NCBI RefSeq assembly: GCF_007273535.1 | Contig: NZ_RIBP01000004.1 | Coordinates: 3,572,001-3,636,000 of the forward strand | Direction of reading: 5' to 3' | Origin: Niallia circulans | GTDB taxonomy: Bacteria; Bacillota; Bacilli; Bacillales; Cytobacillaceae | DNA: 64,000 nt | Shown here: piece after piece, positions 56,143 through 64,000 of the stretch | Numbering within the stretch: the stretch's first letter is position 1 | Layout of the letters: each line of letters opens with the position of its first letter | Position numbers and translations under genes: made by a program | The notes under the pieces: model-generated | Told to the model about the DNA's origin: nothing | Database searches by the model: none | What the model saw: only the letters and a program-made list of their open reading frames with translations

Positions 56143-56317
56143 ACATCACCACTGAATTATTAGTTGTTATAACTTTACCAAGACTATCCTAACATAAACA
56201 TTTCTGTGATTCCATATCACAAGCATTCTATATCATAAATTACATATAAAAAATGCTGTGCATTCACATTTTTTCTCTTCTTGCTCTCCTTTAACTAAAA
56301 AAAAAACAATCTGTTAT
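56143..56317. other. Intergenic region between rsmD and the CsfG-like RNA locus
   Basis: The part of the 397-base ylbG-rsmD gap nearest rsmD is AT-rich with no gene. The rsmD promoter is expected here, on the minus strand. TTGCCA (minus, 56382-56377) lies farther upstream, without a good -10. Confidence 0.4.
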
Positions 56318-56346
56318 GTATAAGGTGAGCATCCTTGGCAATACTG
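56318..56346 (+). promoter_or_regulatory. Sigma-F/sigma-G type promoter of the small RNA
   Basis: GTATA (56318-56322) is followed after 14 bases by GGCAATACTG (56337-56346). Both fit the forespore consensus (GYATA and GGNNANANTR). The spacing is the same as in the sigG promoter of this window. Confidence 0.78.
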
Positions 56347-56352
56347 TAATTA

Positions 56353-56503
56353 ACAGCATCTATTCGAGGATGTTGTTGCCAACCGCGGAGAAGACTTACG
56401 TTTCCCCATAAGTTCTTCCTCCGGTTTCTCCTCTCCCTTTACCTTCTTTCCTAAAAAGGATATAGAAGGAGCCTGCAAGCCGCTCGCTTGCAGGTTTTTT
56501 TTT
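56353..56503 (+). ncRNA. csfG: Sporulation small RNA, CsfG-like (ylbH-leader region)
   Basis: A gene-free stretch carries a plus-strand promoter, three hairpins and a strong terminator. Hairpin 1 is 56353-56360 with 56369-56376. Hairpin 2 is 56383-56398 with 56409-56424 (small bulges). The terminator stem is 56472-56480 with 56486-56494, followed by nine T. Between hairpin 2 and the terminator lies a pyrimidine-rich strand (56425-56451, containing TCTCCTCTCCC) that is complementary to ribosome binding sites. In B. subtilis the forespore RNA CsfG is encoded between ylbG and ylbH, and Rfam lists a ylbH-leader family there. Identity rests on position, promoter and structure; I could not align it to the known RNA. 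Confidence 0.75.
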
Positions 56504-56508
56504 CAAAT

Positions 56509-56541
56509 AAAAAAAACTAAGAATTATTCTCAGTTTTTTTT
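56509..56541 (-). terminator. Terminator after ylbG
   Basis: AAAACTGAGAAT pairs with ATTCTTAGTTTT (one mismatch) and is followed on the minus strand by a T run, overlapping the ylbG stop. It would also block minus-strand read-through into the RNA locus. Confidence 0.75.
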
Positions 56542-56815
56542 ATATACCCATCTTATAATCATACTCTTTCGCTTTATCCGGTTTGGAATTTTCAAACTCC
56601 ATTTTCAAGAATGGTTTATAGGAAGGCTCCACTTTTTTTACAAAAGAGAAGGAGTTTAGCTTTTCCATTAATGCTTCTGCTTCATTTAAATTAGTGTAAA
56701 GCACCACATACTTTAATCTTTTGGATATATAGTGGACATTCCCATATCTGCGCAGCATTTTCGCCTGCTTCAACGAATAAAGGTAAACGACCAATCCTTG
56801 CCTCTGCCCTAGCAT
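56540..56815 (-). CDS. ylbG: YlbG, DUF2129 family protein
   Basis: The 91-residue protein starts [25 protein letters not shown] and has the RLKYVVLY and [12 protein letters not shown] phrases of DUF2129. Function unknown. The ATG at 56815 follows GGGGGG; the 56833 reading is not needed. Confidence 0.9.
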   Translation of the reverse strand: MLGQRQGLVVYLYSLKQAKMLRRYGNVHYISKRLKYVVLYTNLNEAEALMEKLNSFSFVKKVEPSYKPFLKMEFENSKPDKAKEYDYKMGI

Positions 56816-56921
56816 GGAATCCCCCCACTTCAATTTTTTTTATTTTAGCATAGCAATGTGAAAAAACATACTGAGTTATGCCATTTTCCAAAAAGGACAA
56901 CATCACTAATGAATAATACAT

Positions 56922-56957
56922 AAAAAGGCGATGAAGCTTAGATGTCATCATCGCCTT
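56922..56957 (-). terminator. Terminator after ylbF
   Basis: AAGGCGATGA pairs perfectly with TCATCGCCTT around a long loop and is followed by TTTTTA on the minus strand. Confidence 0.85.
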
Positions 56958-56963
56958 CCATCA

Positions 56964-57410
56964 TTATGCTGAACAACTGCAGCTTCCTCCACTGCCGCAG
57001 CCTCCGCTGCAGCCTGAAAGCTCATCAAAGAATGGATTGCCTGTCGGAACTTTAACAAATTCAGAAACAGACTTACCAATGATGACACTTACTTCATCGA
57101 GCAATTTTTGCAAGTTGTTTTCCGCTATTTTAAATGCAGCTACATTTTCATCCATATCCATTTCCCTTTTGAGCTGTCTGATTTCCATCATGACCCGCTT
57201 ATATTCAGGATGATATTTGCCGAAACGCTGCACTTCTTCATATAGTTCTTTCATTTCATTAAAAGAAATGATTTTGCTCTGTGTTTCTTTATCGGTGTAG
57301 AGGTTTGCCACACTCATTCGATATTGTTCTGCCACATCTGATTCCAATATCATTTCGGCAATGGACTCTGCCTCTTCTTGTATCATAATCATTTCGGTTG
57401 TAGCAAGCAC
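56964..57410 (-). CDS. ylbF: YlbF (RicF), component of the YlbF-YmcA-YaaT complex
   Basis: RicF with RicA and RicT stimulates RNA processing through RNase Y and affects biofilm formation, competence and sporulation. The 148-residue helical protein has the family core DVQRFGKYHPEY-like segment (EVQRFGKYHPEYKRVM) and ends in a cysteine/glycine tail (GCSGGCGSGGSCSCSA). Cysteine-bound iron-sulfur clusters are reported for the complex. The GTG at 57410 is 8 bases after GGAGGTG; the 57434 reading includes that ribosome site. Confidence 0.93.
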   Translation of the reverse strand: MLATTEMIMIQEEAESIAEMILESDVAEQYRMSVANLYTDKETQSKIISFNEMKELYEEVQRFGKYHPEYKRVMMEIRQLKREMDMDENVAAFKIAENNLQKLLDEVSVIIGKSVSEFVKVPTGNPFFDELSGCSGGCGSGGSCSCSA

Positions 57411-57502
57411 TATTAGCTCACCTCCAATTCTCATTTTAACTGATAAGTGTGAGAAAAGAAAGCAATCTGTGCGAAAACAAGATGATAGCCTGCTATAAGT
57501 AA

Positions 57503-57907
57503 TTAATTAACTACCACGTTAAACTCTTTTTCAAACACGTTTGTCCCTTTGCTGTTAACTATCTTAAAGCGTGCAAGATGCTGACCAGTTGCCACATTTC
57601 TGACGACAAATGCTGCACTGTTAAACACACCAGCTGGTTTCCCATCCAATGAAAGCATGATTTTCCCTGTTTCCTTGTCACTGTCTTCACGAAAGGAAAT
57701 AGATGCTGCTTTACAATCAACATAAAGATTATTTCCTTTAACAAGATATTGGACAGTAACATCCTGTGGCATAGCAGCAGCATAAACCGTTTCATTCTTT
57801 AAGACTTGGGCTTGTCCCTCTACCCTAACTTTAGGATCTGGGACGTCATTATTACAGCCATTTAAAAGGAATAGAGCAGGAATACAAAACAATAGTATTT
57901 TTCTCAT
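57503..57907 (-). CDS. Hypothetical lipoprotein
   Basis: The 134-residue protein has a signal peptide with a lipobox (LFLLNGC, Cys18), so LspA should process it. The mature part is beta-rich (VTVQYLVKGNNLYVDC and ARFKIVNSKGTNVFEKEFNVVV), like a small immunoglobulin-type fold. I do not recognise a family. It is an insertion between ylbF and ylbE relative to B. subtilis. Confidence 0.75.
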   Translation of the reverse strand: MRKILLFCIPALFLLNGCNNDVPDPKVRVEGQAQVLKNETVYAAAMPQDVTVQYLVKGNNLYVDCKAASISFREDSDKETGKIMLSLDGKPAGVFNSAAFVVRNVATGQHLARFKIVNSKGTNVFEKEFNVVVN

Positions 57908-57999
57908 AAGGAACAGCTCCCTGACTAAGTACTTTTCGTTTAGTATTCGCTGCCACCACTCTTTTTACTCTATATAAATTATTTAGTTAGTTGAAAGTA

Positions 58000-58239
58000 T
58001 CATGATTGAGCATTCATTGCTTGAAACATACTGAACATCATCGATGCCATCTGAACACCATTAGAGAATTTTTCCACACGGTGAGGAATTGTTTTTTTGT
58101 AATAATGCATGGAAGCAATTTCAAACCCTTGCAAATCACTTGGATTCCTGGATAATTCTCGGTACCAAAGAGGCTGTTCACGAATGAACTGCTGTAACTC
58201 TCTATTTTGCTCAATATATTCCTTTACGTTCTTTCTCAT
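58000..58239 (-). CDS. ylbE: YlbE-like protein
   Basis: The 79-residue protein contains the conserved REQPLWYRELSRNP phrase of the YlbE-like family. Function unknown. It follows ylbD by 15 bases. GGGGGA precedes the ATG. Confidence 0.88.
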   Translation of the reverse strand: MRKNVKEYIEQNRELQQFIREQPLWYRELSRNPSDLQGFEIASMHYYKKTIPHRVEKFSNGVQMASMMFSMFQAMNAQS

Positions 58240-58254
58240 CTAAGTCCCCCACCT

Positions 58255-58677
58255 CTAGTCTTTTCGAAATGAAAAAGGTCCTGTTGGCTGTTGTGTTGTT
58301 TTCGTGCTTGTATTTTGAGAGCCTCCGCTGCTCGGAGAAAATTGCGAAATAACACCTTGTAATGTGCCAAGTGCCTGACTAATGTTAGCAATATAGCCTT
58401 GAACCTGGTTTTGATCCATGTTTTTCAAGGAATTCATCACTGTAGACATCCACACTGATTTGCTCGAATCAGTACCAGACTCTTCCTGCTTTCCTGCCTC
58501 CTGCCCTGCTGATAGAGTGCTGCTAAAGCGAGTATCTTCTTCTCCAAGCAAGTACCAATCTTCAAACAATCTTTGCCAAGTCGTGTCTCCCCTTCTTACT
58601 TCCTGTATAAGGTGGGGCTGTGTCTTAACGAAATCTTTGAATTGCTGAACAGAAGGATGTAGTTGCTTTTCTGACAT
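58255..58677 (-). CDS. ylbD: YlbD-like spore coat protein
   Basis: The 140-residue protein starts MSEKQLHPSVQQFKDFVKTQPHL and has a Ser/Gln-rich low-complexity C-terminus. YlbD is a putative coat protein in B. subtilis. The ATG at 58677 follows AGAGGTG. The long N-terminal extension from 58776 overlaps the ylbC terminator and is rejected. Confidence 0.88.
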   Translation of the reverse strand: MSEKQLHPSVQQFKDFVKTQPHLIQEVRRGDTTWQRLFEDWYLLGEEDTRFSSTLSAGQEAGKQEESGTDSSKSVWMSTVMNSLKNMDQNQVQGYIANISQALGTLQGVISQFSPSSGGSQNTSTKTTQQPTGPFSFRKD

Positions 58678-58764
58678 GATCTTCACCTCTTTTACGTTAC
58701 ATATGCCTAACATACTATATGTATAGGCGCTCAAAAGGTGTCTTGCCTGCAAAATATTTTGGTC

Positions 58765-58803
58765 AAAAAAAAACACCCCAATTCCTTGACATTGGAGTGT
58801 TTA
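58765..58803 (-). terminator. Terminator after ylbC
   Basis: AAACACTCCAAT pairs with ATTGGGGTGTTT (one mismatch) around a 7-10 base loop, followed by a long T run on the minus strand. Confidence 0.85.
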
Positions 58804-58808
58804 AAAGT

Positions 58809-59846
58809 TTACCATTTTTCAATAAAGTTTTGCGTATAGTATTTATTGTATACACCAACACCTAAATGGGTGAATTTCTCATTTAGAAGGCATTCTCTAT
58901 GGCCTTTACTGTTGAGCCAGCCTTCCATGACAGCTGCGGCGTCAGTATAGCCTGCCGCTATATTTTCCCCTGCAAGCTGATAAAAGACATCTCCAGCCTT
59001 AAGCCTTTCCTCCAAGTCTCCGTTTTCAGCAGAAGTATGAGAAAAATCCTTTGTATCATACATATCAACACTATGTCCTAACGCAACATTTGCTGTATCT
59101 TCATCCCATTTAACTGAAGCTAATTTAAATCTGCTTCTAATAACGTTTGTAATATCTAATATTTGCCGTTCATTGCCATCCTCAACTGCTTCATTTTCCT
59201 TTACTTCAGATGCCGCTTCTAACAGCTCTCCTCTGTAAACAAGTTCATATGGTCTGATTTGAAGCAATGTCCTCGCATCCATATAACGTACACTTGATAA
59301 CGTTCCTGTAAACTTATCGAAGTATAGCTGCATATAATAATCGCCCATTTTCACAAGTGGCCGGTTATTTATCTCGTCTTCTGAAAGTTCAAACCGATAG
59401 GAGGAGTCTTCATAATTTAAGCTGATATTCGTTTCAATTGGAGTCTTTTCATAAATATCGCCTACTTCTTCACCAATCTTATAAGGAGATATGTCGACAT
59501 CTTGTCCGATTGCAAAAATCGTTACCACTTTATCATCAAGCACACCAACCTGAAAATATTTGGAGGAATCTTTATTGTAAATCCACCATTCATATTCATA
59601 ATTGGATGGATCTTTTCTAGTTGGTTCTCCATATTTCTTAACAAGCTCCTTAGCAGTGCTGCCAATCATACTGCCAAGCCCTTCCTTCGGCACTGATATG
59701 GATGAGTCTTCGGAAGCTTCCTCTGACAAACCCTCATCCACCTTTGCAGAGTTCTTACCTTCATCTACAAGAGCATCAGAGCTATCGCGCGTTTCCGTAA
59801 TACTTAAATAAAACCAGAATGCAAGCAATATAGAAATAATAATCAC
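58809..59846 (-). CDS. ylbC: CAP/SCP-domain secreted protein YlbC
   Basis: The 345-residue protein has an N-terminal membrane anchor, a CAP-associated N-terminal domain (GSTAKELVKKYGEPTRKDPS) and a C-terminal CAP domain (about residues 232-342, with GHSVDMYDT, AGENIAAG and GHRECLL supplying the usual His and Glu residues). The function of bacterial CAP proteins is largely unknown. A GTG at 59846 is the first standard start, but it lacks a well-spaced ribosome site. A CTG at 59867, 8 bases after AGGGGG, would add KTIIRIV, giving the positive charges expected before the membrane helix. Confidence 0.88.
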   Translation of the reverse strand: MIIISILLAFWFYLSITETRDSSDALVDEGKNSAKVDEGLSEEASEDSSISVPKEGLGSMIGSTAKELVKKYGEPTRKDPSNYEYEWWIYNKDSSKYFQVGVLDDKVVTIFAIGQDVDISPYKIGEEVGDIYEKTPIETNISLNYEDSSYRFELSEDEINNRPLVKMGDYYMQLYFDKFTGTLSSVRYMDARTLLQIRPYELVYRGELLEAASEVKENEAVEDGNERQILDITNVIRSRFKLASVKWDEDTANVALGHSVDMYDTKDFSHTSAENGDLEERLKAGDVFYQLAGENIAAGYTDAAAVMEGWLNSKGHRECLLNEKFTHLGVGVYNKYYTQNFIEKW

Positions 59847-59972
59847 AATCCTGATTATCGTTTTCAGAGGCTGAACCCCCTCTCTACCATCATTTCTATC
59901 ATTATATGTTTGCTACTTACTAAATAGTATAGCATTTCTCAAATAAAAATTGATAGACAATGGCTTTCTGTC

Positions 59973-60440
59973 TTAAAACCCTAGTATTGCTTTAATAACG
60001 GAAGTAGTCTCACCGCCATGATATATTACATATAGAAGCACATATACAGCAACACCTGTTATCGCTGTAAAAAACCATATAATGCTTGTGGTCGGTCCAA
60101 GTTTGCGATGGATATCATAGCGTTTTCTGTAGCCTGTTACGAGCATAGTGATGCCAAGTACTGCTCCCGTTGTCGCTAATGTTATATGGAAAATCAAAAA
60201 TATGGTGTAATATATTTTGATATCATCTGGTCCGCCAAACGCTGTATTTCCAATAAAAATTGTTCTTGAAGCATAAATAATAAAGAAAACAACCGCACAT
60301 ACAGCTGCAATAAGCATTACTTTTTGGTGTGCTTCTATTTTCCTTTTTATTATCAAACCCCAACCGATTGCGACAAAAATCGCACTAAGTACAATGAAAG
60401 TAGTGCTAATAGTAGGTAAAACTGGTAGTGAATAGTTCAT
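59973..60440 (-). CDS. DUF420 membrane protein, CtaM-like
   Basis: The 155-residue protein has four to five membrane segments and the DUF420 histidine motifs (FLIFHITLATTG and DIHRKLGP). CtaM in Staphylococcus is needed for haem-copper oxidase assembly. The adjacent ctaB supports a similar role. The ATG at 60440 follows AGAGGG. A perfect TTGACA (minus strand, 60557-60552) upstream is 17 bases from TGTACA, a weak -10. Confidence 0.85.
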   Translation of the reverse strand: MNYSLPVLPTISTTFIVLSAIFVAIGWGLIIKRKIEAHQKVMLIAAVCAVVFFIIYASRTIFIGNTAFGGPDDIKIYYTIFLIFHITLATTGAVLGITMLVTGYRKRYDIHRKLGPTTSIIWFFTAITGVAVYVLLYVIYHGGETTSVIKAILGF

Positions 60441-60766
60441 TTTCAAACCCTCTCTAATCAAATGTTATATCATTCAAGCCTCAAGACAGCCGTTTTTTCA
60501 AAAGCGTACCTTCTCACATAAAAAAATATGTACAATTTGACTGACTTATTTTGTCAAAAAAAAAGATATTCCAGCAATGGATAAACACGCTTGCATCTTG
60601 CCATCTCATCAAAGCCTGTCTCTCTCTTTATCTTAACGGCATCCCCAAGCAAGAATCAAGCTGCATTCCTGACTTTGCGAATAATTGTTAATGAGACAAA
60701 ACAGACAGTAATGAAATGTTGAATTATCGTGTCCATCCAAAGATAGAATATCCTCTTATCTTAAGT
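60441..60766. other. Intergenic region between ctaB and the ctaM-like gene
   Basis: This 326-base gap replaces ctaCDEFG of B. subtilis. It contains the TTGACA promoter for the ctaM-like gene. Near 60738-60762 a weak hairpin (AAGATA/TATCTT) may end the ctaB transcript. I found no remnant of cytochrome oxidase genes. Confidence 0.5.
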
Positions 60767-61684
60767 TTATATAAATGTAACAATGACCATCGCAACGAAA
60801 AGGATTGTCATGTATTGAAGAGAATATACGAACATGGCAGTCGCCCATTTAATCTCGTCCTTTTTCTTACTTGCCAAAATACCTGTAATAATCCAGCCGA
60901 TATTAAGCAATGTTGCCAAAATTAAGAATGGTACACCAAGCTTCATTAATAGGAATGGCAGTGGAAAAAGAGCAATAATCCAGCCATACGTATGTTTCTT
61001 CGTTACTTCAAAACCTTTAACTACAGGCAGCATTGGAACGCCTGCTGCACGGTATTCCTCTACTCTTCTAATTGCCAATGCATAGAAATGCGGTGGCTGC
61101 CAGAAGAACATAATTAAGAATAAGCTCCATGCCATAATATCAAGGTTTGGATCAATTGCAGCCCAGCCGATTAATGGTGGAACAGCGCCTGAAAAGCTGC
61201 CGATTACTGTATTCGAAACAAGTCTGCGCTTAGACCACATTGTGTAAACGACCACGTAGCTAAAAGCACCAACTAGTGCAATAACTGTTGCGGAAATTGT
61301 TGTAAGCAACATGAAGAATGTTCCGATTGCCAGAAGACCGAACCCTAATATCGCAACCTTTTTTGGTGTTACTTTTCCTGTAACAGTTGGTCTTTCCTTT
61401 GTTCTTTCCATCAGTGGATCAATGTCCATGTCAATAAAATTATTAAGTGCACATGAACCTGCAATAATTAATGCTGAGCCTATTAATGTATACAGGACTG
61501 TGTCAATATTCATTAAAAATTTCTCTCCAGAAAAATGCAGCGCCAGCCACAAGCCTGTAAAGACTGTAATCAGGTTAGAGTTTACAATACCTATTTTTAT
61601 CAGCGCTAAAAAATCCTTCCACGCCGATGTTTTTGGCAGTTCTCCGTCCACTTGAGCTTCAGGATACGCTCTATAATTTGCCAT
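60767..61684 (-). CDS. ctaB: Protohaem IX farnesyltransferase (haem O synthase)
   Basis: CtaB adds farnesyl to haem B to give haem O. The 305-residue protein has about nine membrane segments and the prenyl-binding motif [19 protein letters not shown], plus a second Asp/Tyr motif region near [11 protein letters not shown]. The ATG at 61684 follows GGGAGG; the 61711 reading is rejected. Confidence 0.96.
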   Translation of the reverse strand: MANYRAYPEAQVDGELPKTSAWKDFLALIKIGIVNSNLITVFTGLWLALHFSGEKFLMNIDTVLYTLIGSALIIAGSCALNNFIDMDIDPLMERTKERPTVTGKVTPKKVAILGFGLLAIGTFFMLLTTISATVIALVGAFSYVVVYTMWSKRRLVSNTVIGSFSGAVPPLIGWAAIDPNLDIMAWSLFLIMFFWQPPHFYALAIRRVEEYRAAGVPMLPVVKGFEVTKKHTYGWIIALFPLPFLLMKLGVPFLILATLLNIGWIITGILASKKKDEIKWATAMFVYSLQYMTILFVAMVIVTFI

Positions 61685-62003
61685 AGATGTTTCCTCCCTT
61701 ATTTTAACCAAAATCTCTATGCTTTTTTATGAAAAACTTGATCGTTGGAGCAGACAATAGTTTGTTTGTTCACCGAAATCGTTTGTGCCTCATTTCACAA
61801 TGTTTTCAACATCCATACAATGAAAAAAGGCCCTTTTACTATTAAAACATATTTACTGCTTTTTTTCTGCACTTTTTTACAAAAAAATAAAAGTATCCCT
61901 AAACGATGAGATTCCTTCGAGCCAAGTTCTATTATAAATCTATTTGTTCCAATAGCCAAATAAAATAACCGAAATGGATATACTTCACTTACATAGGAAA
62001 ATT
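61685..62003. other. Intergenic region between ftsW and ctaB
   Basis: This roughly 320-base AT-rich stretch has no gene. In B. subtilis pycA and ctaA lie here. TATAAT on the minus strand (near 61930) lacks a good -35. Confidence 0.5.
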
Positions 62004-62041
62004 AAAGAAGATGCCCACTAATATTAGCGGACATCTTCTTT
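62004..62041 (-). terminator. Terminator after ftsW
   Basis: AAAGAAGATGTCC pairs with GGGCATCTTCTTT (one mismatch) around a 12-base loop, followed by TAATTTT on the minus strand. Confidence 0.82.
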
Positions 62042-62043
62042 GG

Positions 62044-63279
62044 CTAGAACCTTTCATTTTGCGCAAATCTTTTTCTTCTTATTGATTTTGGCATAGAAGG
62101 AATGGTATCTTCTTCTTTGTTTTTATAAACTCTTTCATATTTTGTAAACATGGATACATTCAACAGTATCCCCATGCCGATAGCAAGCTGTACGAGTGAT
62201 GAACCGCCATAGCTGACAAATGGAAGCGGCACACCTGTTAGCGGGATTACTCCTGAGACACCGCCAATATTAATAAATGACTGAATGCCGATCATGCTTG
62301 ATATTCCAATTGCAAGCAAGCTGCCAAATGGATCTCTGCACTTCAACCCGATATATATCCCTCGTAAAACGATATAGCTTAAACATACTACGACAAAGCC
62401 GACTCCAAAAATGCCGAGCTCTTCTGCAATAACAGCCATAATAAAATCGGTATGACCGTCCGTTAAATACCCAAGCTTCTGGATACCTTGCCCAAGGCCA
62501 AGACCTTTTAAGCCTCCTCCGCCTATTGCAAGGAGCGAGTTGCTCATTTGATAACCGCTGCCTTGGACCATATCTTCAGAGAAAGGCGAATCTAGAAACA
62601 CAAAAATCCTGTTCAACTGCTTTGCCGTCAGTACACCTTTCCCAAGAAGTTGCATAACGATAGCCAAAAATCCGCCAACAGCAAGACCTATGCCGGCAAG
62701 CTTCATTAAATTCTTCATGTTCATGCCGGAGCAGACGATAATTGTAGCTGCAATCATGAAAATAATGGCTGCTGTCCCAAAGTCAGGCTGAAGCCCAACA
62801 AGTGCACATACGAGCAAAAGGTATGCAAGTGGAGGTGCAACGCCTCTGTTAAATTCATTTATGTAAGATTGTTTTTTCGCATATATTGCCGAAAGATAAA
62901 TAATGACAGACAGTTTGACGAATTCCGCAGGCTGCAAGCTTGCTGTACCAACTCTGTACCAGCTTTGTGCGTTTCCTGCTACGTGTCCAAGTAAAAAAAC
63001 TCCAAAAAGACCGATTACGGACACAAAAACCATCGGAACAAGGAATCTGTTGCTCATAAATGCCTTATATGGAAAAAGCGCGACAAAAATAAAAGCAACT
63101 CCTGCCACAAGCAAGTTAATGATCTGTTTTTTATAATAATAACTGCTGCTGTCATGACCATAATACTGGACAGATGATACCATACTAGCACTGTATATCA
63201 TGATAATTCCAAATAGTGATAGTAAGACCATTGCAACAATCAGTGTATAATCATACGATTTTAAGATTTTTTTTAACAT
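62044..63279 (-). CDS. ftsW: Divisome SEDS glycosyltransferase FtsW
   Basis: FtsW polymerises septal peptidoglycan with PBP2B. The 411-residue protein has ten membrane segments and the SEDS motifs AGNAQSWYRVGTASLQPAEF and LQPDFGTAAI. It is a paralogue of SpoVE in this window, but the location next to ylaN matches vegetative FtsW. GGGG precedes the ATG. Confidence 0.95.
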   Translation of the reverse strand: MLKKILKSYDYTLIVAMVLLSLFGIIMIYSASMVSSVQYYGHDSSSYYYKKQIINLLVAGVAFIFVALFPYKAFMSNRFLVPMVFVSVIGLFGVFLLGHVAGNAQSWYRVGTASLQPAEFVKLSVIIYLSAIYAKKQSYINEFNRGVAPPLAYLLLVCALVGLQPDFGTAAIIFMIAATIIVCSGMNMKNLMKLAGIGLAVGGFLAIVMQLLGKGVLTAKQLNRIFVFLDSPFSEDMVQGSGYQMSNSLLAIGGGGLKGLGLGQGIQKLGYLTDGHTDFIMAVIAEELGIFGVGFVVVCLSYIVLRGIYIGLKCRDPFGSLLAIGISSMIGIQSFINIGGVSGVIPLTGVPLPFVSYGGSSLVQLAIGMGILLNVSMFTKYERVYKNKEEDTIPSMPKSIRRKRFAQNERF

Positions 63280-63447
63280 CTGCTGCTACCCCTTACTCAT
63301 TCTTAGCAATGACAATATATTCGCTGTCATTTATTTCAATTCCTGCCTGATTCGCTCATAAGATATTTCATTTGCTGCTTTCTAATATTCTATCATGTTA
63401 TCAGAATTATAACATTGATTTCTTTTTTCAGCTAAAATAATGGCAAA

Positions 63448-63485
63448 CAAAAAAACTCAAACAATAGAGTTCGTTTGTTTGAGTT
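63448..63485 (-). terminator. Terminator after ylaN
   Basis: AACTCAAACAA pairs with TTGTTTGAGTT around a 10-base loop, followed by TTTTTG on the minus strand. Confidence 0.85.
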
Positions 63486-63491
63486 CGTTTA

Positions 63492-63773
63492 TTATTTTCT
63501 TATAGATGCTTCATGCAATACTGAAAGTTCTTTCTCCAATTCATCTAGTATCTTCTTGCCGACACTTTCTTCCACTAACCCTAGACGGATGGCAAAATCT
63601 ATCTCTTTAGATAATCCAAACATTTGTGTATCCAAAACTTCCTCATATAAAGGACATTGTGGCATTGTTAAGTTATCCATTTGAACTTTTATAAGCTTTA
63701 GTATTTTTTCAGCATCTGCTTTTAACAGTGCACTTGCTTTCTCTTTATGATTTATGATCATATCAGAAGTCAA
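63492..63773 (-). CDS. ylaN: YlaN, iron-sensing Fur-interacting protein
   Basis: The 93-residue protein is a close YlaN match ([32 protein letters not shown]). YlaN binds ferrous iron and relieves Fur repression in related Gram-positives; it is essential or needed when iron is scarce. The start is TTG at 63773, giving [13 protein letters not shown], aligned in length with the family. A G-rich ribosome site precedes it. Confidence 0.93.
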   Translation of the reverse strand: MTSDMIINHKEKASALLKADAEKILKLIKVQMDNLTMPQCPLYEEVLDTQMFGLSKEIDFAIRLGLVEESVGKKILDELEKELSVLHEASIRK

Positions 63774-63911
63774 CCCTATCCCCCCGTTTCCGAGCGATTA
63801 TCCTATCTATAAAGTTTAAACTCAACATAGCAAAATTGCAAGAACTATCATAAGAAAGTTATTTGCCAATTTTCAAATACTGGAAATCTCTTATTAATAT
63901 AAAATTGAAAA

Positions 63912-63940
63912 CTGACAAAGCTGTATGGAAAAGATATACT
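63912..63940 (+). promoter_or_regulatory. Sigma-A promoter for a plus-strand gene
   Basis: CTGACA (63912-63917) and TATACT (63935-63940) are 17 bases apart, 51 bases before an ATG at 63991 that has GGAGAG upstream. Confidence 0.7.
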
Positions 63941-63990
63941 AATTACATACATATTTTTTTCAAACAGCTTTTTAGACTGGAGAGATATTT

Positions 63991-64000
63991 ATGAGCCAAA
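63991..64000 (+). CDS. Start of a plus-strand gene cut off by the window edge
   Basis: ATG AGC CAA (MSQ) follows GGAGAG at a 6-base distance and the promoter at 63912-63940. In B. subtilis genes such as ylaM and ylaL lie here, but three codons are too few to identify it. Confidence 0.55.

Noticed and set aside
56143..56508. Reading the structured region only as a minus-strand leader of rsmD (ylbH leader)
   Set aside because: The good promoter and the T-run terminator are on the plus strand, and the ylbG terminator leaves little room for a minus-strand promoter before it. A minus-strand role is not excluded.

Overview
The window is a low-GC, densely packed core chromosome segment of an endospore-forming member of the Bacillaceae. 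Gene order closely follows the Bacillus subtilis ylaN-ftsW-ctaB-ylb-dcw-sigE/sigG-ylm-divIVA-ileS-pyr-rqcH block, read right to left on the minus strand. A Bacillus/Niallia-type organism is a guess from gene content. The spore-specific genes (spoIIGA, sigE, sigG, spoVD, spoVE, ylbJ, an RsfA-type regulator) and the meso-DAP type MurE make the spore-former assignment firm. I see no tRNA or rRNA genes, insertion sequences, prophage or CRISPR.

Layout from left to right. 1-343 holds the 5' end of a YloB-type Ca2+ ATPase. 634-2340 is rqcH on the plus strand. 2380-14102 is the complete pyrimidine operon pyrR-P-B-C-carA-carB-K-D-F-E, with one sigma-A promoter and three PyrR-type attenuators. 14277-19354 carries rluD, lspA, a YlyA-like protein and ileS with an isoleucine T-box leader. 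19366-23539 is divIVA and the ylm cluster (ylmH, ylmG, sepF, ylmE, ylmD, ylmC). 23720-26480 is sigG, sigE and spoIIGA, with forespore-type and Spo0A-type promoters. 26793-45562 is the division and cell wall (dcw) cluster from ftsZ back to mraZ. 45801-50717 holds bshC, a DUF3397 protein, a PanE-like reductase, an RsfA-family regulator, a DUF523 protein and rpmF. 50816-59867 is the ylb region: ylbN, tmcAL, ylbK, ylbJ, coaD, rsmD, ylbG, ylbF, a lipoprotein, ylbE, ylbD, ylbC. 59973-63773 holds a ctaM-like gene, ctaB, ftsW and ylaN. A plus-strand gene begins at 63991.

How the genes work together. The pyr operon makes UMP and is controlled by UMP-dependent attenuation. The dcw genes make lipid II (MurE, MraY, MurD, MurG) and build the divisome (FtsL, DivIB, PBP2B, FtsA, FtsZ, SepF, DivIVA, FtsW). 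SpoVD and SpoVE form the spore-cortex synthase pair. SpoIIGA activates pro-sigma-E, and sigma-G follows in the forespore. RqcH and YlmH both belong to ribosome-associated quality control.

Most notable observations. (1) A plus-strand small RNA in the ylbG-rsmD gap (about 56353-56503) has a sigma-F/sigma-G type promoter and a strong terminator; it matches the expected position of the sporulation RNA CsfG. (2) The sigG promoter has the same architecture and spacing. (3) A free-standing MurF-like N-terminal domain gene sits between murE and mraY. (4) murB, pycA, ctaA, ctaC-G and ylbL are missing from their expected places. (5) The YlyA/DksA-like protein has lost its zinc cysteines. (6) RqcH carries Glu instead of Asp at the key position 97. 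Many genes use GTG or TTG starts, which I placed from their ribosome binding sites.
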